Notes under the pieces: generated by a model
Databases searched by the model: none
Seen by the model: only the letters and a program-made list of their open reading frames with translations
What the model was told of the DNA's origin: nothing
In this document: positions 38,870 through 51,080 of the stretch, in pieces
How the letters are laid out: the number at the start of each line of letters is the position of its first letter
How positions within the stretch are numbered: the first letter of the stretch is position 1
Assembly (NCBI GenBank): GCA_039619475.1
Contig: CM077116.1
Coordinates: 179,209,863 to 179,273,862, forward strand
Length of the DNA stretch: 64,000 nt
Direction of reading: 5' to 3'
Origin: Icerya purchasi
Lineage: Eukaryota; Arthropoda; Insecta; Hemiptera; Monophlebidae
Position numbers and translations under genes: made by a program

Positions 38870-39955
38870 GATAAACCTATGAAGCTGAAATTCAAAATAT
38901 AAACTAAAATGCAGGAGTCCTTTCATAAAATCATTTCATATCCTTAACAAAACTTTCAAAGTTGCCGTAAAGTTCAAAAAAGCGCTAAAAATGACGTGCC
39001 ACCCCCCCTAGCGTCGCGAATATTATAGCTAAAAATTTCGAACACGGTTTAAAATATTCGACTCCACGTATATTTCTCTAGTTTTGAACATCGAAATTTC
39101 CAGCTTTAAAATTAGACTCTCAGGGCGCCAAAAGTTTGAATTTTTCAAAAAAAAATTATTTTTTCCCGGGCTTGCGATATATCATTAGAAAGATCGCTAT
39201 TTGTCGGGAACGAACCCGTATTCCATTTTCTTAACAAAACTTTCAAAGCTGCTGAAAAATTCAAAAAAGTGCGAGCTCTAATTTGTAGCCCCCTCTTTGC
39301 GACGTGAGTATTATAGCTATACATTTGGAACGAGATATAAAATATGCGAATCCACGTATATTTCTCTGGTTTGAAACATCCGGTTCTCCAGCTTTAGAAT
39401 GAGACCCTCGAGACGCCGAAAGCTCGAAATTTTGGAAAAAAAGTATTTTTTTTCCCGAGCATGTGATATATTGTTGAAAAGACCGCTATTTGTCCGGAAC
39501 GAAACAGTATTTCATTTCCTTAACGAAACTTTCAAAGTTGCCGTAAAGTTCAAAAAAGCGCGAAAAATGACACGTCCCCCCGCTTAGCGATGCGAATATT
39601 AAAGCTGAAAATTTTAAACGCGGTTAAAAAAATGCGCATCCCCGTATACTTTTGTAGTTTGGATCATCCGGATTTTCAACTTTAAAACTGGACCTTCGGG
39701 GCACCGAAAGCTCAAAATTTTGGAAAAAATATTTTTTTTCCCGGGCATGTGATATATCGTTTGAAAGATTACTATTTGTCGGGAACGAAACCGTATTTCG
39801 TTTTCTTAACCAAACTTTCGAATTTGCCGAAAAGTTCAAAAAGCGCGAGAACTAATATGTAGCCCCCTGTTTGCATCGCGAATATTATAGCTATAAATTT
39901 CGAATGGGGTTGAAAATATGCTCATTCTGGCATGTTTGCTGTAGTTTATTTAAAA
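38870..39955. repeat. satellite-like tandem array, ~287-bp unit, alternating two-unit pattern
   Basis: The landmark CTTAAC(A/G/C)AAACTTTC recurs at 38,943, 39,230, 39,519 and 39,805, spacings 287, 289 and 286. Each unit also carries an A-rich then T-rich segment ending TTTTTTCCCG, a GATATAT segment, and CTATTTGTC.GGAACGAA. Units 1 and 3 continue with AAAAATGAC and a C run. Units 2 and 4 continue instead with GAGC/GAGA..CTAAT.TGTAGCCCCCT. This gives an A-B-A-B arrangement of about 574 bp. The array starts between a mariner and itself with a diverged partial unit and is cut at its right end by the LINE inserted at 39,956. There is no coding content; the 71-codon minus frame at 39,624-39,839 is a by-product. 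Confidence 0.9.
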
Positions 39956-41258
39956 TTTTGTGTACATATCTAAATAAGGTTGATCTTTACCGATGGTGCC
40001 AAATTCCGTGGATTTAATGAAGGCGTAGGGGCCGGGTTTCTTATAGAAGGTATCACTGAGCAGAAATTTAAATTACCTCCAGAAGCTTCGATTTTCACGG
40101 CCGAGCTTCTTGCAATTGAAAAAGCGTTAGAGTTTGTGAAAAACGTGTTGCAGTCCAAGGGGGAGTTTGTAGTATTTTCAGACAGCCTTAGCTCTCTCTT
40201 TTCGCTTCAGAGAAGTAACTTTGAATGTAATTGCCATCCAATTATTTATGAAATTAAGGAAAAGTATTTTAATATTTCCGAACTTGGAGGAGTCATTAAA
40301 TTCTGTTGGGTTCCGGGTCACTGTGGGGTACCTCTTGGTGACCGTGTTGATTTAATCGCAAAAGAAGGTGTTAGATCAGGTATTAAGTTTCCATTTATCC
40401 CATCCTTCGATCTTCTAGATAAAGCCAAAAGAAATAATCATGCGGATTGGATAAGTCTTATTTGTAGAGAGCAAGGACCTGGTAAATATTTTCATATGGT
40501 CCAACCATCTTTGCCGTCCATACCTTGGTTTTACCGCATTAGTGTCCCAGTTAGTTTGACCCGTAGGTTTGTGACCGTTGTGTGTAGGCTCCGCTCCGGC
40601 CATTGCCGATTGGGTTTAAATTTTTCAAACACTGGGCACTGCACCGGTTGTAATATCTATTGTCGACAAAATTTTAGAGAAGACATTAATCACTTGTTAT
40701 TTAATTGCACCCAGTTCGATGACGCGAGACTTGCGTTTTCTAAGGACCTCATGTCCTGTGGTGTTTATTCTCCATTGTGTGTTTTTCATCTTCTCTGTTC
40801 CAGTGATAAAATTTTATTTGTCCTTTTTAGGTTTATTGAAAGAAACAGGATTGTTGTTTGATTTTTTTTTTTTTTCTTTTTTTTCTTTTCTCTCCATTAT
40901 TTTACTTATTTTTTTTCTTACATCATTGTAGTCTTTGTCCAGTGTGGCTGTGACTACCTCCTTTTTCTCATAATGCATTGTGAGCATTGCCAGGCAACTG
41001 TGGTCATAATGTGAGATAGAAATATTTATCTACTTATCTATTTTTTCTTTTGCTCCTTTTTCCAGAATGGAAAAATCTTGTTTGTTTCTGTTTTGTTTCA
41101 TTGAGCATTGTGGGCACTGCCAGCAGTTGCGGCCATAATGTAGAATGAATGAAATTTCCCTTCCTGAATTTTCTATTATTAGTATTTTTTAATATCTAGT
41201 CGTGTCGTAGTTTGCTGGCCAAATAAACTGTTCTGTTCGGGCCAAAAAAAAAAAAAAA
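39956..41258 (+). mobile_element. 5'-truncated I-type LINE 3' end (RNase H domain, 3'UTR, poly-A)
   Basis: Continuous open frame 39,980-40,861 (about 293 residues) with a complete RNase H domain: Asp in FTDGAK, Glu in TAELLAIEKAL, Asp in FSDSLSSL, His in WVPGHCG and a final Asp in DRVDLIAK. A C-terminal Cys/His cluster follows (HCTGC, DINHLLFNC). The 3'UTR runs to a 15-base poly-A at 41,244-41,258. TTTATTTAAAA occurs on both sides (39,945-39,955 and 41,260-41,270), an 11-bp candidate target duplication with one extra T at the right. The 3'UTR contains two imperfect copies of a roughly 45-bp segment (about 40,975-41,015 and 41,103-41,145, each with GAGCATTG and CATAATGT). RT and endonuclease are missing through 5' truncation. 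The undamaged reading frame implies a fairly recent insertion. Confidence 0.85.
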
Positions 41259-41270
41259 TTTTATTTAAAA

Positions 41271-42270
41271 ATCGTAACTGAATGGAAATTACGTCAAGAA
41301 AATTATTGATTTTATTTTATGAACAGTTGAGAAATTAACTTCTCAATATAGTAATCTAATAAATAGTGACAAACGAGGAAGGTGGTTTAAGTAATAGTAT
41401 TCAAATATAACTATATAGAAGTTCGGAAAACAAACAAGTACAATTACAAATTTTTAAATATTTATTGATAATCAATCCTTCCAAAAATCTAGGACTAAAT
41501 AGCGTTTATTTATTAGAATTTATTTTTTTTTGCAGTACAATATGATGACACTGTGTGACGTGTGAAAAAGAACTGGACTAAAAATATCTGTTTTGGAATT
41601 ATTGTTGTTTTGAATTTAGTATTATGTAAATGAAAATTATGGTTATCTTTAACTTAACATACGGAATTCTCAGCGCATGAAACCTCATGCTTGACTGAAC
41701 TTGTTTGACATTAAACGCTAATCTTTTAGTATTTAGCCAGCTGAATATTTTATGTATATCCTTCTGTATTAAGGGGGGCGATATATGTAAAATTTTTAAA
41801 AAATCGATTTTTATTTTTTTGCATAAATAGTTAGTATAACATTTCAAAAATATGCCTGTAAATTTTCCAAATTAAGTTCTTATTATTTTTCGATTTATAA
41901 CGCATTAAAGTGCCCCGCTTCAACTCAGCGTTCGAGTGCTATTAGATCTGTATTACAGCGGTTGGCTCTTAATACCTGCTTCTCGGATTCCTGACCTTGG
42001 GACCTTTTATATTGAAGGGCCTGAGTAAAAGCAGATGTTTAGAAACTCTTTTTTTTTCTTGATTTCGTGAAAAGAACAGCTGTATAGTAATACAATCTCA
42101 TGACGACGTTTGAGTTAGAAATTAATCTTTGATTGTTCATTAATTTACGATCTTTCAAACGTCGTTCTTGGTTGCATCGCTGCTTTATCGTGTCAAAGAT
42201 GCTTACTCGGTTACTACCAAAAATCCCCGTGCTCGGTAGTAAGTCCGGTCGCTTGCATGGTCGCATCAGG
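41271..42270. other. non-coding; right part may belong to the Mutator-like element
   Basis: 41,271-41,860 is AT-rich with no recognised content. From about 41,880 the composition changes and the sequence may be the 5' untranslated part of the Mutator-like element that follows; terminal repeats were not identified. Confidence 0.4.
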
Positions 42271-42288
42271 GTAGAGACGAGTTAGTGT

Positions 42289-43121
42289 TTGAGTGGTTGT
42301 GGAACGGATACCGAAGAATATCGTGAATGGCATGAAGAACATGAACCAAATTGCCAAGAAAACCATAAAGGCTCTTCAGGCGCAATGGAAGCCGAAGCTG
42401 TGAAAGAGATGTTTTCACGACCCCGAGGTTTATTTGGCGTAAAATACGGAAACTATATAGGAGATGAGATTCGAAAACCTTCACGGGAATTCTTAATTTG
42501 AATCCGTATGGCGACGACTTTCAAGTCATTAAAAGTGAATGCATTGGCCACGTGCAGAAGAGGATGGATACTCGTCTCCGAAAAACTGGAACAGACAACC
42601 AGCTGGGAGGAAGAGGCAAACTCAACGAAGCTTTGATCAAAAAATTATCTTTGTTCTACGGTTTAGCTATTCGGAGGGACATTTACTGCGTCAAGGATAT
42701 GAAAGATGCAATTATAGCTACGTACTATCATATATACTCCACAGATGACAAGCCAAGATATGAGTTGGCCACACGCAGAATGCAAATGAGAGTTTCAACT
42801 CTACCATCTGGCGTCTCTGTCCAAAGCACTTGAATTCAGGACTAAAAATTGTTGAAATTAGTGCTTATATCTCAGCTGGACTGTTCAATGAGGGCTATAC
42901 ATATCTTTTACAAGTAATGAACTCCTTACAAATAGCAATTGACCGCCAATGCATGTCATATCAAGAAAAAAATCGGTGAATAAAAAATGAGTCGAGAAAA
43001 TCGGGGCAGCTCTTTGACGACTAAAAAAGCTCGTGAAGTATGTCAAGAAGAGCTCAACAAGAAAAATGAGTTCTACGAACGCACTGAAGGTCTGCTATAT
43101 GGCCCTGGAATCGTTGACTAG
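42289..43121 (+). pseudogene. Mutator-like transposase remnant (MULE)
   Basis: Three blocks in correct order match the arthropod Mutator-like transposase domain family (Pfam Mutator, PF20700). (1) 42,310-42,500: H.PNC..NHKGSSGAMEAEAV, then YGNYIGDEI, where active relatives have GDGDS. (2) 42,498-42,760: NPYGDDFQVIKSECIGHVQK, GGRGKLNEALIKKL, FYGLAIRR and STDDKP. (3) 42,838-43,121: GLKIVEISAYISAGLFNEGY, then the C-terminus EGLLYGPGIVD with a stop at 43,119-43,121. The Cys/Trp-rich segment that normally follows STD..P is deleted, a stop separates blocks 1 and 2, and an acidic active-site residue is lost. The element is dead and lacks its N-terminal third. Confidence 0.8.
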
Positions 43122-43698
43122 CTGACTAGTAGTTGGTAAGTCGCTGCGATCATAGAGTTTCTGTGTGTCAAAACTTTAAACGCGTTTTTCTGGAAACTAC
43201 TTTTTTGAAATTGCCGGGCGTGATTACTCAAAAAGTTCTCAACTGATTTCAATGAATTTTGGTGCACATCTTCTCTGTAGTATTAGTTTCTAGTTAAACC
43301 TGTAAAATTCCAAAAAATTGTTCAAAAACTACTATTTTTGACCCAAAATCATCAGAAAAATGGGTGAAAAATCAAACATTTTTTTTCCGAGGCGCGTCAA
43401 TTTGCGATTTTTTCACTTTTTTTGATTTTTTATAGGCTCAACTAGAAAATACACGTTTTCTGAACACGCTGCAACTCGAATTTTTGATTTCGGATCACTA
43501 CAACAGACGCTAGAACTCCCACCGATTGACGCCGTTCGCTACGAGGGTCTCAGGAGACTGGTCAGTACGGCGGCCATTTTGTAAAAAAAAAAAAAGAAAT
43601 CATTGTGTCTCGTATTTAAATATATGACGAATAAATGTACTTTCAAAAATATTTACTTATTCCTTCCTTATAAAATAAGCCTCTGAAAAACGGCCAAA
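43122..43698. other. non-coding, probable 3' tail of the Mutator-like element
   Basis: Poly-A/T-rich stretches, then a GC-richer patch (43,500-43,580) and a 13-base A run at 43,583-43,595. It lacks coding motifs. Confidence 0.4.
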
Positions 43699-45137
43699 AT
43701 TTAGGCTGTTACATGTATCGCCAGCCTTAATGATTGAAGTAGAACTGGAAAACGTGAATTCATAACCAAAACAGTATCGTCAGCATAGCAGAATATACTA
43801 CCGTTTACATGATGGTTATACAAATAGTTAATATAAACTAAAAATAAGTAGGGGCCCAGGATACTATTTTGTGGAATCCCATGTAGCCGTATATCCACTG
43901 TACGCGTTATTACTTTCTGTAACGTTTTTCCTATTAGTTAAAAAGGATTCGAACCAGTTGTATAATTTCTTTAATAATATTTTGTGGTTTACAGTATCAA
44001 AGCTTTACAAATATCCAAATAAATTGTAGCAACTGATTTTCTATGTTCTGGATTTTCAGATATGTAAGTTGTATGATCGACATCGTCTGCCCCCTTTCAT
44101 GAAAGAAAACCATACTGATGTGGGTTGAAGTAGTTCGCGTCTAGTAAGAATTGTAGAACACGTTTTTTTCATACATTTCTCAAAAATTTTACTTATGGTG
44201 AAAGTGATACAGATCAGTCTATAGTTTGATACCTCTGTTTCATCCGCTTCTTTATATACGGGTGTTATAATTCCCACTTTTAAGATATCGGGAAAGCAGC
44301 CGGCATTTATTGATTCATTAAAGAGATATGATAAAGGCTTAATGAAAAAGTTTATAATGGTCAAATCTAAAGGAAAATTTTATTGGCAAAGATAAAATTG
44401 CATTCTTGATGTCGTCATTAGTGAAATTGAAAAACACGAAAGAGTTCACACAGTTTTGTGATTCGACTTCGTTAATGGATGGAATGGAAGGGGTGCTGGG
44501 AAAATCTTTTAAAATTTCTCCCACGCTCTTGTCGAAATACTCATTAAAAAGTTCAGCAATTTTATGTTCATTACCTTTTGTACTAATGTTTTCGTTTCCC
44601 ATACTAATCTCTTTGATAGCTCGATCGGAGGATTGCCCGAGGGTATTGCGGACAACAGACCAGTAGCTTTTTTTGCTTCGTTTTACATTTATTTAAAACA
44701 TTCGTGAAATACTGTTTTTTCGCTTTTCGTACCACGAGTTGTAGCTTTTTAGAAGCTATTTTGAAACTTTGAACCTTAGATTCATTGCTCGGATATTGTT
44801 TAAATAATTCATAAGATTCGTCTTTTTTCTTAATTAACCGTAATATATCATTAGTAAAATTCATTGAGATCTTTTCCGACCATGTCGCTTGTAGACTTTT
44901 TTTCTTTTACAACAATTTATTACTTCAATTAATTTTTGAATAAACTAAACCAATTTTTCATTAATTGTGCCAGTGCTCGTATATGTATATCGTACGGACA
45001 TTAAGGTCGCTTAAATTTTTTTGAAAATAAATATAGTGTAGTTTTTCCCCATAGTGTAGTGCTGCGCTCGATTTCAGAGCGAAGTCTATATTTATAGCGC
45101 AGTGGTCTAAAAAGTCAAAGTCAGTAATTACCGTAAA
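43699..45137 (-). pseudogene. CR1/L2-like LINE fragment: end of endonuclease through RT catalytic block
   Basis: Reading down the minus strand: FDFLDHCAI near 45,085-45,120 (end of the endonuclease); NDILRLIKKKDESYELFKQ and LVVRKAKKQYF (linker); ILSLPIKFSF; then RT blocks ITPVYKEADETEVSNYRLIC (about 44,210-44,270), a mutated PQNSILGPYLFLVYINYLY (about 43,815-43,875), and CYADDTVLV (about 43,755-43,785), the catalytic YADD. At least four frameshifts divide the coding sequence. It breaks off soon after YADD. The fragment at 36.06-37.29 kb begins just after that point, is on the same strand and lies downstream in element order, so both could come from one copy split by later insertions. Confidence 0.75.
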
Positions 45138-45179
45138 GAATTGCCATACTTTTACCTAAGGACTGAAACCCCGATCGTG

Positions 45180-46505
45180 AGCTATCGGCTGCTGGATGTC
45201 GCATATCACCAGAAAAATGTAAAAGGTCAACAAATAAAACAGCGTGGAACTTGCAAAGTATCAAGAAGTATGAAGTGAAATTAAGATTGTGCAAAGGAAG
45301 TTGAACAGATAACGACATAACGAAAAAATCAATGCGCACAGTAATGCACAGACGACTAATAGTGCGTAAAATAAAGACAAACAGGGAAAAAGGAGCATTA
45401 AAAAGAATGGCAGAGGTGAAAAAGAGTAGTTATCAGCACAATGAAGAGAACGCTTCCAAAAAGAGGAAATAAGAAAAAAAAACCACGAACGAAAGTTAAG
45501 AAGGCAGCGGGACAAGAATATAAACAAATTGGTAATCAATAAATGCATAGAGGCCGAAACAAAACAGCTAGAAGGGAAATGCAGGGACATCAAAGAACTG
45601 CAGAAGAGACATAGCGCAAGAGAGATGCATGCACAAATTGAAGCAAATGGAAAAGAAAAACACGCGCGTTATAAAGCTAAGGATTAGAATTGGTCAGACT
45701 TGTGGAAACAGGGAGAAGCAAAAAAAGGCGTGGATGGAATATCTCAAGGAGCTATATAATGAAGGAATAAGATCCCCTCAAGGTAATAGTAAAACTAAAG
45801 AAGAGGCATCGGAAATAGAAATGCGAGAACTTGAGAACGCTGTAGAGAAAACAACAAGTAACAACAAAGTTGTGGAGGAAGATGAAATACCAGCGCAGGT
45901 TTTGAAGTGCTTAACATTAAACAATAGGAAATAATTATTAAAGCTGCTAAACCGCATATACGATGAAAAGGAAATACCAGAGAATTTTAAGATTTTGATC
46001 CTTTATATCACCCCCCCCCCCACCCCACCCCACCGAACAATCGCGCTAATGAGCCACACATTGAAGATTCTTCTTTTGTGACAATAATAAACGACAGAAT
46101 AGAACGAAGAATGAAATACACTAAGGATTTGTTGCAAAAAGAGGTACGAGAGACGCAATAGCATTACTAAAAACTATAATACAGTAAGCACTCAATTTAA
46201 ATCGAGATGTAATAGCGTGCTTTATAGACCACGAAAAGGCATTTGATCGGGTCAATTACAACAAGATGTTCTTCGCAAATATAATATTAATAATAAAGAC
46301 CTTACAAGTAATTAGAAGGATTTATTGGAAGCAAACTGCAAACATACGAATTAAAGATCAGCATTCAAGCGAAAAATGCCGAATCAAGGAAGAAGTGAGG
46401 CAGAGATGTTCCCGTTCTCCCGCAGGCTTTTCAATATTTATGCAGAAGAGATCACGACGAATGCAGACACTAGTGAATACCGGATTTAAGATTTCGAGAT
46501 AGAAT
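45180..46505 (+). pseudogene. RTE-like LINE linker and RT fragment
   Basis: Pieces in broken frames: KEKHARYKAKD and MEYLKELYNEGIRSPQG in the linker; IEMRELENAVEKTTSNNKVV, then EDEIPAQVLKCL (RT block 0) near 45,815-45,915; LLNRIYDEKEIPENFKI (block 1); RTIALMSHTLKILL (block 2) near 46,035-46,075; RDAIALLK; ACFIDHEKAFDRVN (block with the first catalytic Asp) near 46,215-46,255; and EEVRQRCSRSP..FSIFMQK (corrupted GVRQGCPLSP block). A C-rich run (46,010-46,034) interrupts it. The YADD block is absent. It has the same style as the endonuclease piece at 35.1-36.06 kb on the same strand, possibly the same family. Confidence 0.75.
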
Positions 46506-46529
46506 GATAGCAATTAACATCCCGACGCA

Positions 46530-47240
46530 TTTTCTCTTCCCTCATTGATAACTTGATAGTACTATTCTTCTGTCTTCCTCCTCGTTCGAGGTTACAAGAG
46601 TTGTTCCACGTGGTCTTCCACAAGGATCCTGCCTTAGTGCTACTATTTTTAATATTTATACTATTTCTATTGCTTCTCTTTCTATGAACCCCTCTTCCAT
46701 ATTTTTTGCCGATGGCATTCTTCTCTTTTCCTCATCCCGCGATTGTAGATGCTAACGAAAAAGTCAATTCGTCTCTAGCTGCTTTGGAACAATCTCTTTC
46801 TCCTCTTTGAACCTTTCTATTTCCACTTTAAAATCTTCTTGTATTTTCTCTTCGTCCATTTAATCCCACTTTAGTCTGTGTATCCTTAAACTCCAAACTT
46901 ATCCCTCGGAGGGATTGCTTTTACTATCTCGGTGTATTCCTTAATGAACATATTAATTTCCTTTCCTCCTCTGCCCTTAAAAGACTGAACTTACGGAAAG
47001 CTCTTTCCCCAACAAAATGGGGAGGCGATCCTTTTCTCCTCATTTCCTTATACCAATCGATTATCCATTCCAAAGTCGATTACTGTTCCTTTATCTATGG
47101 CCTTGCCTCAAAATCACTTCTTTCCAAGCTGGATATAATCCAAATTTTTTTCTTTTATCTTATCAATAGCTGACCGAATCTACATTTAGCTGATATTTGT
47201 CCGCCCTGTCGTTTCCGGGCGAAGATTCTTTGTTGACATG
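46530..47240 (+). pseudogene. I-type LINE RT fragment, pyrimidine-rich coding strand
   Basis: Shows RGLPQGSCLSATIFNIYT at about 46,610-46,660 (the GxPQGS block), SSIFFADGILLFSSS near 46,695-46,735 with FADD changed to FADG, FYYLGV-like sequence near 46,920-46,935, then SALKRLNL and a thumb region with SKVDYCSFIYGLASKSLL and KLDIIQ near 47,065-47,140. The coding strand is strikingly C+T rich (Ser, Leu, Phe). Several frameshifts are present and the catalytic second Asp is lost. It is truncated at both ends; a G run at about 47,246-47,258 follows. Confidence 0.72.
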
Positions 47241-48178
47241 CCCAAAGGGGGGGGGGGGTAAAAAAGAAAATTTTTTAGATATATATTTATCTCTATTTAT
47301 GTAATGACTTCGTATTTTTAAAAAGACACTTCATTAAAAAGTAACAAATTTTTTCTTTTTTTCCTTTGCAAAATTTAAAATATCAAACAGGCTAGCAGAA
47401 ATTTTTTGCCCGTTTCTTCTTCCACAGTTAGACTAGAAATATACGATCAGAAAAATAACAGAGATCACGGCGGATTTCAACCGAATCGTATGCCAATTAA
47501 AATAGAACAACGCAATATGAATTACGCTACAAATGAAAATAAATTAGAAATTTCTTTCTGTTTCGTCAAGTGTTTCGGTCAAAAATTATTCTACGAACCG
47601 AGTTGAAATTCAAAAACCTTTAAACCTCTACCGAAACTTCTCTCTATAATTTCGAGGTATATAGGCTACCGTCCTCATAGATGAAACGTAGAAACTTAAC
47701 AAAACTGCCGAAAGCGCCCATAGATTTTTCAAACTTCATAAATTACTATGCCGAAACAATGGTGAAGAGAATGTCTTCACGTTCCATCGCAGAAGTTTTG
47801 TTTAACACGTTCAGCAAGTGCATAGGTTTTTTTTTGAAACTTCCAAAAAACTATGGAACGCTTTCGCATTCAGCGAAATAAAATATAAACTCGCAGAAAT
47901 TTAATATGTACTATACATTTCAGCCATATTACAACCGTTTTCTATTTTCCGATCTCTATTACAACCAGGAACTTCTCGCTTCTAAACAATGGACCGCAAA
48001 TGGATCACTAAACGCGGATGGTATCAAAAATAGTTCCGTTCAGGCTTCATTCTAGCTTGAAAATATTAACAAAATAAAAATTCCACATCGCGTACGCTCG
48101 TTTTAGTATCGAGAATTATGGGAGATCCGATGCAACTTAAAACGAACGCGTTTTAAAGACTATCGATTAAAAATAGCC

Positions 48179-48242
48179 GGAAATAAATAAATAAGTAAAT
48201 AAATAAGTAAATAAATAAGTAAATAAATAAGTAAATAAATAA
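48179..48242. repeat. 12-bp tandem repeat (AAATAAATAAGT)n
   Basis: Five near-perfect copies of a 12-bp unit. The Leu-Phe-Ile-Tyr open frame across it on the minus strand is an artefact. Confidence 0.95.
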
Positions 48243-49550
48243 CAGGGATAAAACTTTTTTAACAATTCCGCGTGCTCCGGTAAAATCTAAAGAATTTTTA
48301 AATCCAGCGTAATCATTTTTGAGCGAAGTATGCAACATCGCTCGGTCCGCCGACTTTTTTTTTTTTTTCGTGTCAGTACCGATGCTTCGTGTAAAATATT
48401 TCTTGAATAATGTTTTGCTTTTTTCTTGCTGCGACAGTTATTTTCATTTAAAGTTTCCGGCTCGTACATTTTTAACAATTTTGTCGGTAATTTTTCATAT
48501 TTTTTTTGTTTAATTTCATTTTACGTTATGCGTGCAAGTGATGTATGGTCTCGGTAGGAGAGTAGTGCTAAAATTCTTTGTTCCATTCAGAAGCAAGAAG
48601 TGAAATTTTGTCGGCTACAATGCAAACTGTAAGCGATAAACGGCGTAGTATTATTACAGGGAATAACCTCAAGCGGGAAAAATTAAGGAAAAAAAACTGA
48701 AAGCCTCAACTGTAACTGTGTCGCTCCTTGTCAGGCTTCAGCTAAGCAAAACTTGTCAACTAACTCCGAACAGCATATAAGTCTGATGTCGTATTTGTAC
48801 TTAAAATTAACATGTCCGATTTGGCGGCAGAACGAGCTAAAATCTAAAGCAAATATTAATTTATTAATCAACGGATTCGTCGATTAACGGCGATAGGTCG
48901 CAGCTCTTTGACTCGGCGACGGCAGAAATGCTGCGAGTCAGTAAAATTGTTTCATATGAATAAAAAATAAAAATAAATAAATAAATAAAAATGGAAAAAC
49001 ACTAGATTTTGTAATAACAAAAAGCAAAGTTCGTAATTGTCATTTTTTGATTTTTAACCAAATGCGAACCTTTCTTTTTTTCGGAATAATAATTAAATGG
49101 AAGATACAATTACGGGAGCTTTCCATTCCATATTGATACCCTTTACTCTCGATAGACACATTATTTGGAAGTGGAAAGACAAAAAAGTAATCAAATTTTT
49201 TTCTTTTTAATATAATTTTAGTTGTTGCTAGATGATTTTTAAGGTTTTTTTTTATCTCCGACTTTACTAATGAACGACTACTTCACAAGCTCAGGTCAGT
49301 AAGAGGTCATACACGTAAATGGAAAAAGTTTAAAAAATAACCTATCTACACCACTTTAGATGATTATATTCAACCGACAGGTAAAGCGATTTATCTACTA
49401 AAATAATTTAACATAACATCTCATTGTCGGTCGATCTCACAAAAATTTACAAGAAAAAAGTTTATTAGAACGCATGTTTTAGAACACCCTGGAACCGGTA
49501 TCAAGAGATTTGAGCCTATATAAATGTTAATCAAAGACTAAAACATCTTC

Positions 49551-49552
<2 letters not shown>

Positions 49553-49597
<45 letters not shown>
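49553..49597. repeat. (AT)n microsatellite
   Basis: About 45 bp of alternating A and T. Confidence 0.95.
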
Positions 49598-49600
<3 letters not shown>

Positions 49601-50459
49601 CTGCCACGACGGAGCGAGCGAAGGGGTTGCCAATTTCAGCCAGAAAGATATCAATATCTTTTCATTGCTAGACGAATCCGATAAAAAAAAAAAAGAATAA
49701 TAACGATATCTTCGCGCCGTAATATTCCTCCATTAAGATTCTTTTTTGCTTCCTCTGAAATCAACATCACTCGCCAAAGCGCTTAAAACATTTACGTAGA
49801 GCTGGAAAAAAAAATATTATTCTTTTCGACGCTATCTAGTAGAATACTATCTGTAGCATGAACTAGTTACACGATCTCTGAAAGGAAATAAAAAGTCGAA
49901 ACAGACTCGCGTAGTTCGTTTTGTTCATATTCGAAAATTCGACAAAGTCGAAAAGGAAATAGTAGAAATGTTTGCCAAAAAAAAAAACCCCAAAAAAACA
50001 CATTTTTCCGATGCTTCTTTAACCGAATTTCGCCGATGTAATCGAATTATTAAACGCGCCATTAAATTCCTATTGCACCCCCACTTTGTCGTCCGGTAGA
50101 AATTAAATATACTCGTACGCTTGAAAAACTTAAATAAATAATTGTTTCGATATCTGATCTCTAGTAGAAAAGCGATATTGCCCTTTTTTTTCTCGCAAAT
50201 ATTTAGTAATGGTGCCAAAACTAGTTAAGCTGTTACGGACATCTATCTTTTCGCAAGGAAATAATTTCAAAACGGATGAATATACCGTCGGAAGACATTA
50301 TTCCAAAGCATCAGATTGCATCCCGCACGAAAACAATTCCACCGAATCACATTCATACTGTACAAGACGAGCATCTTGCCTTTCACATTGTCGTCCCGAT
50401 ATATAAACTGGAGGGAATATACTTTCTTATTCTTATTATCTTCTTCAAAATGTATCTCA

Positions 50460-51080
50460 AGCTACTTGCGACAGGTTAAATATGAATATTTCCTATACCT
50501 ATCCCGTATCTACCGTCGTGCCACACAAGGAAACGACTTAGGTTCGTCGCTTTACTCGATGATTTTCGAGTGAATGATATAACGTTATTACAGTAACGTG
50601 TTCGTAGATGACGCAGCTCTCTTAACCGCAAGAAAAGATAATATCACGGTTTCCGTAAGATCGGCAATGTAAACCTGCCTAAGGCGACAGCGCATTAAAA
50701 TAAATAAGCCAACACCTGGTTAGAAATGTAACCGGTGAAATTAAATGAGAAGATAAGCGTTCAGGGGAAAGGTGTTAAGTATTTAGGGGTGTGTAAATTA
50801 ACGCGGAAAGAAATTTCACCCAAAAATGGAAAGGGAACTGAAATTACGAAAGAATTATTTTGGGTCTGTCCTTGGCAAGCAGCCTAACTTAGCGAATTTA
50901 CAAAAAAGCCCGCAAAGTGATTAAAAAGATGTTGAATTTTTTCCGAAAAATGTCACGGATATACGATATCTCTTAATCGCGTAATACGAAGATATCTACA
51001 CCAGCTGGTTGGAATCGTAAAATCCGTTACGGTTTTTGGAAATGGATTTCGTTTAAGGGCAGATAAGCCTCCTTGACGAT
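50460..51080 (+). pseudogene. highly decayed LINE reverse transcriptase fragment
   Basis: Three RT signatures appear in the right order: TQGNDLGSSLYSMIFE near 50,520-50,570 (degenerate PQGS..GP block), NVFVDDAALLTARKD near 50,597-50,640 (catalytic (F/Y)xDD), and GVKYLGV near 50,770-50,792. Between them is a region resembling INKANTWL. Many frameshifts occur. Clade is uncertain; the A-L-L-T after DD fits jockey/I-type elements. Confidence 0.55.

Larger units (their letters stand above)
47260..50450. other. non-coding, no gene seen
   Basis: AT-rich DNA with several tandem tracts (listed separately) and an (AAAT)n stretch at about 48,958-48,990. Frames of 60-97 codons (47,406-47,606; 47,681-47,881; 49,925-50,218) show no family resemblance. 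Confidence 0.5.

Noticed and set aside
38870..39955. CRISPR-like array
   Set aside because: Unit is about 287 bp and diverged throughout; no short identical repeats with unique spacers.
43945..43960. B-box-like ATTCGAACC on the minus side
   Set aside because: No A box at tRNA spacing; it lies within LINE RT sequence.
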